Assembly (NCBI RefSeq): GCF_009659535.1
Contig: NZ_VJZZ01000015.1
Location: forward strand, 62,001 to 126,000
DNA: 64,000 bases
Source of the DNA: Aggregicoccus sp. 17bor-14
GTDB taxonomy: Bacteria; Myxococcota; Myxococcia; Myxococcales; Myxococcaceae
Direction of reading: 5' to 3'
This document shows positions 43,192 through 51,174 of this stretch, piece after piece. Both the position numbers and the translations under genes were made by a program. The notes below the pieces were generated by a model. The model searched no databases and had not been told where the DNA came from. It was given only the letters and a program-made list of their open reading frames with translations. The first letter of the stretch is position 1; every line of letters starts with the position of its first letter.

Positions 43192-44622
43192 CTACGGCTG
43201 CACGCGGAACAGGCCCTTCAGATCCTCGGAGCGGCTGATGGGGTCGCCGCCGTTGCGCCGCGCGGTCACCCGCCACTGGTAGAGGCTGCCGGCCGTGAGC
43301 GCGGGTCCGGCGTAGACGAGGCTGTTGGCGCCGCTGGTAACGGCGGTGAGCCCGGTCTTCTCCCAGACGGTGTTGCCCAGCGTGTCGAACACGATCACGT
43401 CGTAGGTGGCCGTCTGGGGGTAGGCCTGCCAGGAGAAGGTGGGGGTGGCGCCGACCGCGTCCACTGCCTCGCCGGCGCCGGGGCCCACGAGCGTGATGGC
43501 GCTGGTCACCTTGAACGTCGAGGGAGCGACCGCGATCTGGCCATTCGTCACGGTGACGAACTGCACGTCCGTGCCCGCGGTGCCGGGGTTGGGGTCGCGC
43601 ACGTTGTTGTCGTTCTCGAAGGCCGCGAGCACCGCATAGCGGCCGTCCGGCACGCCCGTGATGGTGAAGGCGCTGGTCACGTTGGGCACCACGCCGGGCT
43701 CCGGCGCGCGCAGGCCCGGGGGGACCTCGCCGCGGCCGCTGACGGGATCGAAGGTGCTCGCCACCACCATCACCACGCTGGTGGCCGGGCCCGCGCCGGG
43801 GCCCACGAAGGAGACCGCGCCCGTGAGGGTGGCGGGCGCTGTCTGCGAGCGCTGCAGCTGCACGTTGGCCACGTCCGCCGTCGCCACCGTCACGCTGGCC
43901 GGGGTCCAGTTCGCGCCGCGGCCGAAGGCCTTCACGCTGTAGTCGCCCGCGGGCACGTTGAAGAGGGTGAAGGAGCCCGAGGCATCCGCGATGCCGCTGT
44001 GGCCCTGGTCCAGCGCGTCACCGGCCTCGGCCACCACCAGCACGCCGTGGGTATCGCCCACGTCCACGTGGCCGGAGATGGACGGGCGGCCGCGCTGATC
44101 CTGCGGCAGCCCCACCAGCCCCACGTCCGTCACGTCCGCGTGGATGACGAAGGGCGACTGCGCGTCCTGCGCGTCCGGGCGCGCGGCGACCGAGGTGTCG
44201 AAGGGCAGCGCCACGCGCAGCCCGGAGGGGAAGGGGGCGAAGTCGCGCGCCGCGGCGCGCAGGCTGATGCGCTGGTTCACCGGCGTGCCGGCCTCGTCCG
44301 AGCGCAGGGCCGGGATGCGCAGCGTGTAGCTGCCGTCCGCGCCGGTGGTGGTCTGCGTGCCCACGGGCGCGCCGTTCACGTCCACCGCGGCGACCAGGGC
44401 GTTCGGTACCGCGGCGTTGCTCGCGAGGTCGAACACGCGGCCCTGCACCTGCACCGGCGCGAGGCAGCGGAAGTCCTTGCCGGCCTCGAGGCCCGACACC
44501 TGCTCGCACACGAGCGCGGCGTCACAGGCCTTGGGATCGGTGGGGTCGCAGTTCGGGTCGTCGCTGCCGCAGGCCGCGAGCAGGGCCGCGGCGCCGAGGA
44601 GGGGGAGGAGGCTGCGCTTCAA
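43192..44622 (-). CDS. Lipoprotein with carboxypeptidase-regulatory-like and fibronectin-like repeats
   Basis: A 476-residue surface or periplasmic lipoprotein. The signal ends in the lipobox LLAAC (Cys about 18). A Cys-rich segment (CDPTDPKACDAALVCEQ) follows, then beta-sandwich repeats of the CarboxypepD_reg type (VQGRVFDLASNAAVPNALV, GADGSYTLRI; GHVDVGDTHGV, ASGSFTLFNVPAGDYSV; FTITGVPDGRYAV). A final fibronectin-III-like module carries FSWQAYPQTATYDV and YQWRVTARRNGG. No enzyme domain is present. Such proteins may bind carbohydrate or surface partners; the role is unknown. Confidence 0.8.
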   Translation of the reverse strand: MKRSLLPLLGAAALLAACGSDDPNCDPTDPKACDAALVCEQVSGLEAGKDFRCLAPVQVQGRVFDLASNAAVPNALVAAVDVNGAPVGTQTTTGADGSYTLRIPALRSDEAGTPVNQRISLRAAARDFAPFPSGLRVALPFDTSVAARPDAQDAQSPFVIHADVTDVGLVGLPQDQRGRPSISGHVDVGDTHGVLVVAEAGDALDQGHSGIADASGSFTLFNVPAGDYSVKAFGRGANWTPASVTVATADVANVQLQRSQTAPATLTGAVSFVGPGAGPATSVVMVVASTFDPVSGRGEVPPGLRAPEPGVVPNVTSAFTITGVPDGRYAVLAAFENDNNVRDPNPGTAGTDVQFVTVTNGQIAVAPSTFKVTSAITLVGPGAGEAVDAVGATPTFSWQAYPQTATYDVIVFDTLGNTVWEKTGLTAVTSGANSLVYAGPALTAGSLYQWRVTARRNGGDPISRSEDLKGLFRVQP

Positions 44623-44774
44623 GGGGGACTCCAGGTCGAGGGGGGAGGTGCTGCGCTCTCTCGACCCAGGACCCGCCCGGGGGCGCGCCGGCCACGGTTC
44701 TGCTGGAATCCCGGACGCTTACACCGTTCTACATGCGGCGCCCGGAGCCCCGGACGCCGCATGGGACGGCACTT

Positions 44775-45830
44775 TTACGGCTGCTCTGCAGCGAGCGTGC
44801 GCATGGCCTGCGTGATGTCCGCGAGCTGCGGCACGCTGGCCATCTCGAGCGCGTCCGCGAGGCCGATGCCCGGCACGTGCTTGCCGGCGACCAGCTTGGG
44901 CGCGGCGAGCAGGTGGTAGAAGAGCTCCTCCACCGTGCGGCGCATGAGGTGCTCACCGAAGTTGGTGACCTCGGTGTCCTCGTTGACGAAGAGCGCGCGG
45001 CCGGTCTTCTGCACGCTCGCCTTGATCATCTCCCAGTCGTAGGGCCAGAGGCTGCGCAGGTCGATGACCTCCGCGTCCACGCCCTCCTCGGCGAGCGCCT
45101 GCGCGGCCTTCACGCACAGGGGCAGGGTGCGCCCGTAGCTGACCACGGTGAGCCCACGCCCCTCGCGCACGATCTTGCCCTTGCCGATGGGCACCGCGTA
45201 CGCCTCGAGCTGCGGCCACTGCGCCTTCCACGCGGAGCGGTCGCCCAGCGGGGCGTCGATCATCTTGGAGAGGGCGCGGTCGTCCTCGGGCTCGCCGGGG
45301 ATGCGCTCGTCGCCCTTCACGCGCAGGAGCGCCTTGGGCTCCAGGTACATCACGGGGTCCAGCTCCTGGCAGGCGCTGATGAGCAGGCCGTAGGCGTCCA
45401 GCGGGTTGCTGGGCATCACGATCTTCCAGCCCGGGATGCGGGTGGCGCCGGCGTCGAACGAGTGCGAGTGGTAGATGGACCCGCGGATGCCGCTGCCCAC
45501 CGGGGTGCGCACCACCATGGGCAGGTTCCAGTCGCCGTTCGTGCTCCAGCAGGTGTTGCCGGCGAGCTTGAGCAGGTCGATGGTGTTGAAGATGTAGTCG
45601 GCGAACTGGATCTCGGCGACCGGGCGGCCGCCCGCCATGGCGATGCCCATGGCGGCGCCGATGATGCCGCGCTCGTCCAGCGGCGCGTTCCAGGTGGTCT
45701 TGAGCCCCTGCGTGGCGGTGAAGACGCCGCCCAAGGGCGCGCCCACGTCCTCGCCGAAGATGTCGGTGACGCCGAGGTTCTCCTCGGCGTAGTGGAGGGC
45801 CATGCGAATGGCCTGGGCCATGTTGGCCAT
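44775..45830 (-). CDS. 2-oxoacid (branched-chain) dehydrogenase E1 component, beta subunit
   Basis: The 351-residue beta subunit has the pyrimidine-binding domain (EDVGAPLGGVFTATQGL, PLDERGIIGAAMGIAMAG, VAEIQFADYIFNTIDLL) and the C-terminal transketolase domain (LTVVSYGRTLPLCVKAA, VIDLRSLWPYD, VNEDTEVTNFGEHL). It works with the alpha subunit encoded 2 bases upstream. In M. xanthus the esgA-esgB pair encodes such a branched-chain dehydrogenase and is needed for E-signalling, through iso-branched fatty acid precursors. Whether this pair is esgAB or another E1 cannot be told here. No E2 or E3 gene is adjacent. Confidence 0.87.
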   Translation of the reverse strand: MANMAQAIRMALHYAEENLGVTDIFGEDVGAPLGGVFTATQGLKTTWNAPLDERGIIGAAMGIAMAGGRPVAEIQFADYIFNTIDLLKLAGNTCWSTNGDWNLPMVVRTPVGSGIRGSIYHSHSFDAGATRIPGWKIVMPSNPLDAYGLLISACQELDPVMYLEPKALLRVKGDERIPGEPEDDRALSKMIDAPLGDRSAWKAQWPQLEAYAVPIGKGKIVREGRGLTVVSYGRTLPLCVKAAQALAEEGVDAEVIDLRSLWPYDWEMIKASVQKTGRALFVNEDTEVTNFGEHLMRRTVEELFYHLLAAPKLVAGKHVPGIGLADALEMASVPQLADITQAMRTLAAEQP

Positions 45831-45832
45831 GG

Positions 45833-46843
45833 TTAGCGCTTCTCCGCGTAGATGTGGTTGTAGATGGAATCGCCCGAGGGCTGAGGCTCGTCGCGCACCG
45901 TGCGCGCCGCCGCGGCGATCTCCTCGGTGTACTTGGCGCGCACGTCGTCCATCTGCTGGCGGGTGAGCACGCCGTCCTTCTCCAGGCGCGCCTCGAACTG
46001 CTTGATGCAGTCGACCTCCTCGGTGACGTAGTTCGCGCCCGAGGCGGAGGAGTGGCCGTAGAGGCGGCTGACCATGGCCTCGATGAAGTAGGGCTTGCGC
46101 TCGGTGCGCACGTACTCCATCGCCTCCTTCAGCTCGGCGTAGCAGGTGAGGGCGTCGTTGCCGTCGATGGTCTTGCTCTTGATGTTGAAGGCCTTGGCGC
46201 GGTCCGAGATGCGGGTCTCGCCGTGCTGGCCGTCCGAGCAGGTGCTGATGCCCCACTTGTTGTTGGTGACGATGATCAGGATGGGCAGGGGGTTCGCCGG
46301 GCGGCTGCTCCACACGAGGCAGCTGGCGAAGTCGCCCTCGGCCGTGCCCGCGTCGCCGCCGGTGACGATGGTGATGCCGTCGCCGCCGTGGCGCTTCTGC
46401 ACCATGGCGGTGCCCGGGGCGATGGCGTACTGCACCTCGATGGGGCTGGTCACGGGCGCCACGTTGAGGCGCTTGGCGCTGAAGTGGCCGGCGAAGTTGC
46501 GGCCGCCCGAGTACGGGTCGCTGGCCGTGTTCTTCATCTGGCGCAGCGCCCCGATCGGCTCCTCGCCCAGCGCGAGCAGGGTCGCGCTCTGGCGGTAGTG
46601 CGCATGCAGGTAGTCGAAGGCCGGGCCCTGGCCCTTCTTCATCAGCAGGCCGAGCGAGACGTTGAACGCCTCCTCGCCGGGGCCACCGATCCAGAAGTAG
46701 CCATGGCCCTGCTTGTACATCTGGATGAGGCGCTCCTCGAGCACGCGCGCCTTGATCATCAGGTCGTGCATGCGGACGAGCAGCTCGCGCTCGATCGGAG
46801 GGGAGGAGGCTTCGTCGCGGTTGATCAGACGGGGTCGGGACAC
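45833..46843 (-). CDS. 2-oxoacid (branched-chain) dehydrogenase E1 component, alpha subunit
   Basis: This 336-residue ThDP-binding subunit decarboxylates a branched-chain 2-oxoacid. YFWIGGPGEEAFNVSLGLLM, HAHYRQSATLLALG and the ThDP motif GDAGTAEGDF...NNKWGIST are visible; the usual GDG reads GDA here. RLYGHSSASG replaces the common HS.SDD phosphorylation-loop sequence. At 336 residues it is slightly short for bacterial E1 alpha (about 360-410). It is the first gene of a two-gene operon with E1 beta. Confidence 0.85.
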   Translation of the reverse strand: MSRPRLINRDEASSPPIERELLVRMHDLMIKARVLEERLIQMYKQGHGYFWIGGPGEEAFNVSLGLLMKKGQGPAFDYLHAHYRQSATLLALGEEPIGALRQMKNTASDPYSGGRNFAGHFSAKRLNVAPVTSPIEVQYAIAPGTAMVQKRHGGDGITIVTGGDAGTAEGDFASCLVWSSRPANPLPILIIVTNNKWGISTCSDGQHGETRISDRAKAFNIKSKTIDGNDALTCYAELKEAMEYVRTERKPYFIEAMVSRLYGHSSASGANYVTEEVDCIKQFEARLEKDGVLTRQQMDDVRAKYTEEIAAAARTVRDEPQPSGDSIYNHIYAEKR

Positions 46844-46872
46844 GCGAGACTCACAGGCTGAAAGGGACGCCC

Positions 46873-46903
46873 CCTATACTCCAAAGTCCGCCCGGGCGCT
46901 CAA
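46873..46903 (-). promoter_or_regulatory. Possible minus-strand promoter of the E1 alpha-beta operon
   Basis: On the minus strand, TTGAGC (46898-46903) and TATAGG (46873-46878) are separated by 19 bases, 30 bases upstream of the E1 alpha ATG. The spacing is long, so this is tentative. On the plus strand a perfect TTGACA (46911-46916) points towards the cytochrome gene but has no matching -10 box at 16-18 bases. Confidence 0.35.
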
Positions 46904-46967
46904 GCGCGCATTGACAGTGGACAGAAAGGCGCGCGCCATGACGCGGTGGGCTAAACTGGACGGGCCC

Positions 46968-48623
46968 ATGTCCCCACGCTCCCTTGCCCTGCGCTCGCTG
47001 TCCGTCCTCTCTGTCGCGCTGCTCGTCGCCGCCGGCTGCAAGTCCGTGGGCGGGGCGGTGGGCGGGAGCAGCGCCTCGGGCACCGCGGATCTGGTGGAGG
47101 CGCCGCCGCCGGGGGCGGACGCGTGGACGCCGGCCCAGCGCGGCGGCTTCTACGCGCTGTACGGCGACTTCGGGAACCTCTCCACGGACAACCTGCGCTC
47201 GGTGGCGCTGCCCTGGAAGCTGGTGGGGGTGCTCGCGGACCTGGTGCCCGAGCCTTTCTTCTCGCAGGGCCAGCACGAGTGGGTGGCGCGCTTCGAGGAG
47301 CCGCTGCGCCGCTTCGGCGTGGTGTACGGCACGCGCGTGGCGCAGCCGGTGGGCATGAAGGCGCAGAGCGACTTCCGCGGCGTGCCGGTGGGCTTCGCGC
47401 GCGGGGTGGTGGAGCGGGGCGGGGTGATGCTGGAGCTGGCCTCCGCCAACTGCAGCCTCTGCCACGCGGGGCGCAGCTGGGACGCGCAGGGCAACCCCAC
47501 GCGCGAGGTCATCTGGGGCGTGCCCAACCACTCGGTGGACCTGGACGGCCTGCGCGCCGCGGTGGCCGCGGCGCTGCTGGATGCGCGCGCAACGGACGCG
47601 CTGGTGATGGCGGCGCTGCAGCGCAAGTACCCGAACCTCGCGCCCCAGGAGCGCGAGACCTACCAGCGCCTCGTGCTGCCGGTGCTGCGCGAGCAGGCGC
47701 AGGCGGCGCGCGGCCGCGGCGGGCGCGCGCTGCCCTGGTCCTTCGGCGGGCCGGGAATGCACAACGGCAGCGCGCTCTCGCGCTCGGCGCTCACGGGGGC
47801 GCAGGGGGAGGGGGACTTCTCGGCGTCGTACGTGAAGACGCCCTCGCTCTTCGGCGCGCTGCTCAAGCGTCGCAGCCTCGCGGACGGCAGCCTGCAGGCG
47901 GTGGACGCGGAGGCGACCGCGGACGTGGCGCTCGCGCAGCGCCTGGTGGGCTACCTGCCGCGCGTGGGCACCCCGCCCGCGCGCGCGGCGGCCGAGGGCG
48001 AGCACCTCGCGCAGCTCACCGCCTTCCTCGACGAACTGCAGCCCCCGCGCTTCCCCGGGCCGGTGGACGCGGCTGCGGCCGAGCGCGGCCATGCGCTGTA
48101 CGGGCGGCGCTGCGCGGGCTGCCACGGGGACAAGGGCAGCGACGGGCGCTACCAGTACCCGGACCGGCTCTTCAGCGTGGCGGCGGTGGGCACGGACGCG
48201 ACGCGCGCGCAGGCCACCACCGAGGCGGACGCGGCAACGCTCGCGGCGAGCGAGGCGGGGAAGGTCGCCCAGCTCAGCCCCACCGGCGGCTACCAGCCCC
48301 CGCCGCTGCTGGGCGTGTGGGCCGCGGCGCCCTACCTGCACAACGGCAGCGTGCCCACGCTCTGGCACCTGCTCACCCCCGCCGAGCGCCCCACGCGCTT
48401 CTACGTGGGCGGCCACAAGCTGGACCTGGAGCGCGTGGGCATCGCCGGGCAGCCCGGGCCGGACGGCCTGTGGGACGTGCCCGAGGGCTACGTCTCCTGG
48501 AGCGAGCCGAAGCTCGTGGACACGCGCGAGCCGGGCCGCTCCAACCGCGGCCACGAGAAGCAGGTGGAGGGCCTGAGCGAGCGCGAGCGGCGCGACGTCA
48601 TCGAGTACCTCAAGACGCTCTAG
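46968..48623 (+). CDS. Di-heme c-type cytochrome lipoprotein, CCP/RoxA-like
   Basis: This 551-residue lipoprotein has the signal LSVALLVAAGC, so the mature protein is membrane-anchored. It carries two covalent heme sites, CSLCH (162-166) and CAGCH (382-386). Segments WSFGGPGMHNGS, KTPSLFGALL and APYLHNGSVPTLWHLL resemble the di-heme peroxidase/MauG and rubber-oxygenase RoxA group. Whether it is a peroxidase, an oxygenase or an electron carrier is undecided. ATG 46968 begins the signal peptide; ATG 46938 would add ten residues. It stands alone, divergent from the E1 operon. Confidence 0.8.
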   Translation: MSPRSLALRSLSVLSVALLVAAGCKSVGGAVGGSSASGTADLVEAPPPGADAWTPAQRGGFYALYGDFGNLSTDNLRSVALPWKLVGVLADLVPEPFFSQGQHEWVARFEEPLRRFGVVYGTRVAQPVGMKAQSDFRGVPVGFARGVVERGGVMLELASANCSLCHAGRSWDAQGNPTREVIWGVPNHSVDLDGLRAAVAAALLDARATDALVMAALQRKYPNLAPQERETYQRLVLPVLREQAQAARGRGGRALPWSFGGPGMHNGSALSRSALTGAQGEGDFSASYVKTPSLFGALLKRRSLADGSLQAVDAEATADVALAQRLVGYLPRVGTPPARAAAEGEHLAQLTAFLDELQPPRFPGPVDAAAAERGHALYGRRCAGCHGDKGSDGRYQYPDRLFSVAAVGTDATRAQATTEADAATLAASEAGKVAQLSPTGGYQPPPLLGVWAAAPYLHNGSVPTLWHLLTPAERPTRFYVGGHKLDLERVGIAGQPGPDGLWDVPEGYVSWSEPKLVDTREPGRSNRGHEKQVEGLSERERRDVIEYLKTL

Positions 48624-48762
48624 CGCCCAGGGTCGGCCGCACCGCCGGACGCCAGCCCGGCGGGCGGGGCGGGCCCTGCCCGATGGTCCCCATCGTCCCT
48701 ACCTGAAGGCTCACACGGCCCGCGCGCGCCACGGCGCACGCGAGCGTTCAGGAGGACGAGAC

Positions 48763-49233
48763 ATGCCTGAGAAGAGCCTGGGGATCCGCATGAAGGCGGC
48801 CAAGAAGAAGGGCACGCCGGTGATCCTGAAGGACACGGACGTGGGCGCGGCGAGCGGCCGCAGCAGTCACGCCACGAAGAAGAGCCGGGGCATCGCCGCG
48901 GTCGAGTCGCGGGCGATCAAGGGCGAGTTCGACGACCGCAGCGTGAGCTCGCGGCGCAGCCCCGGGATGGGCAAGGGCGCCCGCGGGCACTCGCTGCCCC
49001 TGCCCGACGCGTCTGGCAGCAGCAGCTCGCGGCGCAAGACGCTGCCCAGCGAGGCGGCCGCGGGCTACCGCAAGGACGGCAAGCCCAAGCACCCCTCGAG
49101 CGAGGCGGGGCTGCGCCGGCGCGCCCAGAGCACGCGCAAGGACGACGTGGTGGGCCGCAAGAAGGCGCCGAGCCAGATGGGCGTGAAGCGCAAGGGCGGC
49201 CCGCGCAAGCGCCTGCCGCTGCACGGCGGCTGA
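48763..49233 (+). CDS. Small strongly basic, low-complexity protein
   Basis: I do not recognise a family for this 156-residue protein. By hand count it has about 39 Lys/Arg against 13 Asp/Glu, with many Ser and Gly and few hydrophobic residues, so it should be disordered and bind nucleic acid or another polyanion. Repeated motifs such as RRKTLPSE, YRKDGKPKHPSSEAGLRRR and GVKRKGGPRKR are spread along it. An excellent AGGAGG ribosome site precedes the ATG, and the frame keeps the GC-rich third-position pattern of real genes. It stands alone between cytochrome and amidase genes. Confidence 0.7.
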   Translation: MPEKSLGIRMKAAKKKGTPVILKDTDVGAASGRSSHATKKSRGIAAVESRAIKGEFDDRSVSSRRSPGMGKGARGHSLPLPDASGSSSSRRKTLPSEAAAGYRKDGKPKHPSSEAGLRRRAQSTRKDDVVGRKKAPSQMGVKRKGGPRKRLPLHGG

Positions 49234-49335
49234 GGCGCCTGTTGGCTGGCGCGCGCGCCGGGTGCGCCCGGGCGCGCACGCCGCCGTGCGGGCATGGCAA
49301 GCTCCGCGGGCCCCCTTGCCCTGGAGTCCCCATCC

Positions 49336-51162
49336 ATGTCCGGCTCGCGAAGGCAGTTCCTCACCACCACCGCTCTCGGCGTCGCCGGGGCCTTGACCGC
49401 CGCGCGCAGCAGCAGCGCCGAGGCGGCAAGCCCTGATGCGGGCACGCCCGGCGCCACGCCCGCGGGCTCCCCGCCCGCCTTCGGCACCGCGCCCGCGGTG
49501 GGGCCGCAGGTGGGGCCGGCCACCTTCGCCGAGGCCGAGAAGCTGATGCAGGTCCAGCTCACCCCGGCCGAGCGCGCCCAGGCGGCCGGCAACTGGGCCC
49601 AGTCCATGGCGCCCGCCTACGAGCGGCGCACCGGCCCGCGCAAGGTGGCGCTCGAGCCCGGGATCTCACCCGCGACGCAGTGGAACCCCGCGCAGGTGGC
49701 CAGGGGCACCCAGGGCCCCGCGCGCAGCCGCTTCGTGCGCAGCAGCGAGAGGGCCCCGGCGCTCCCCGCGAAGGACGAGGACATCGCGTTCGCGCCCCTC
49801 ACGCACCTCTCGCGCTGGGTGCAGTCGCGCGCGCTCACTTCCGAGCGCCTCACGCACCTCTACCTCGAGCGCCTGCAGCGCTTCGACCCGAAGCTCAAGT
49901 GCGTCATCACGCTCACCTCGGAGCTCGCGCTGCAGCAGGCGCGCGCAGCGGACCAGGAGATCGCGAAGGGGCGCTACCGCGGCCCGCTGCACGGCATCCC
50001 CTGGGGCGCGAAGGACCTGGTGGACACCGCCGGCATTCCCACCACCTACGGCGCCGAGCCCTTCCGCAACCGCGTGCCGAAGCAGGACGCCGCGGTGGTG
50101 GCGCGCCTGCACCAGGCGGGCGCGGTGCTGGTGGCGAAGCTGAGCCTCGGCGCGCTCGCGCTCAACGACATCTGGTTCGGCGGTGAGACGAAGAACCCCT
50201 GGCTCCTGGAGGAGGGCGCCTCGGGCAGCAGCGCGGGGCCGGGCTCGGCCACCGCCGCGGGGCTGGTGGGCTTCAGCCTCGGCAGCGAGACGGGCGGCAG
50301 CATCGTCTCGCCCTCCATGCGCTGCGGCGTCACGGGCCTGCGGCCCACCTACGGGCGCGTGCCGCGCACCGGCGCCATGACGCTGTGCTGGACGCTGGAC
50401 AAGCTGGGGCCCATGACGCGCGGAGTGGAGGACGCGCTGCTGGTGCTGCAGGCGCTCAGCGGCCCGGACGCGGGCGACGTGGCGAGCGTGCCGAGCCGGC
50501 TCGACTACGACGCTGCGGCCAGCGTGAAGGGCCTCAAGGTGGGCTACTTCCCCGCGTGGATGAACGAGGCGCCTGCGACGGACGTGGACCGCGAGGCGCT
50601 CGAGCACCTGAAGCGCCTGGGGCTGCAGCCGGTGGAGGTGCAGCTGCCCAACTGGCCCTACGGCTCGCTCAACACCGTGCTCTTCGCGGAAGCCGCAGCC
50701 GCCTTCGAGGAGCTCACGCTCTCGCACGGCGTGGATGCGCTCAAGATGCAGACGCCCGACGCCTGGCCCAACCTCTTCCGCCAGGCGCGCTTCCTCTCCG
50801 CGGTGGACTTCGTGCAGGCGGACCGGCTGCGGCGCAAGGTGGCCCTGGAGATGGCGCGGGTGATGGGCGAGGTGGACCTCCTGCTCGTGCCCTCCCTGCG
50901 CGACGAGATGCTCACCATCTCCAACTTCACCGGCCACCCGTCGCTCACGCTGCGCACCGGCTTCGTGGAGGTGGAGCGCGCGCGCAGCGACTGGGCGCCC
51001 GACCCGAAGCGCCCGCTGCCCACCTTCTCTCCGCCGCGGCGCGTGCCCCACGGCGTCACCCTCATCGGCCGCCTCTTCGACGAGGGGACGCTGGGGCGCG
51101 TGGGGCTCGCGCTGGAGCGCGCCGCCGGGGTGGCCGGCGAGCGCCCCCCGGGCTTCGCATGA
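49336..51162 (+). CDS. Tat-exported amidase-signature family hydrolase
   Basis: A 608-residue protein beginning with a twin-arginine signal (SRRQFLTTTALGVAGALTAA), so it is folded in the cytoplasm and exported. The amidase-signature triad is visible: Lys226 in WGAKDLVDTAG, the cis-Ser in GSSAGPGSA and the nucleophile Ser322 in GSETGGSIVSPS, followed by GVTGLRPTYGRVPRTGA. The first 150 mature residues are an Ala/Pro-rich extension before the fold. The substrate is unknown; it resembles GatA-like enzymes but export excludes tRNA amidation. It is convergent with the acyl-CoA ligase gene. Confidence 0.88.
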   Translation: MSGSRRQFLTTTALGVAGALTAARSSSAEAASPDAGTPGATPAGSPPAFGTAPAVGPQVGPATFAEAEKLMQVQLTPAERAQAAGNWAQSMAPAYERRTGPRKVALEPGISPATQWNPAQVARGTQGPARSRFVRSSERAPALPAKDEDIAFAPLTHLSRWVQSRALTSERLTHLYLERLQRFDPKLKCVITLTSELALQQARAADQEIAKGRYRGPLHGIPWGAKDLVDTAGIPTTYGAEPFRNRVPKQDAAVVARLHQAGAVLVAKLSLGALALNDIWFGGETKNPWLLEEGASGSSAGPGSATAAGLVGFSLGSETGGSIVSPSMRCGVTGLRPTYGRVPRTGAMTLCWTLDKLGPMTRGVEDALLVLQALSGPDAGDVASVPSRLDYDAAASVKGLKVGYFPAWMNEAPATDVDREALEHLKRLGLQPVEVQLPNWPYGSLNTVLFAEAAAAFEELTLSHGVDALKMQTPDAWPNLFRQARFLSAVDFVQADRLRRKVALEMARVMGEVDLLLVPSLRDEMLTISNFTGHPSLTLRTGFVEVERARSDWAPDPKRPLPTFSPPRRVPHGVTLIGRLFDEGTLGRVGLALERAAGVAGERPPGFA

Positions 51163-51174
51163 GCGTGAGCGCGC

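Noticed and set aside
48681-48695. CGATGG-TCC-CCATCG small hairpin after the cytochrome gene
   Set aside because: A 6-base stem with 3-base loop and no T tract is expected by chance in this sequence.
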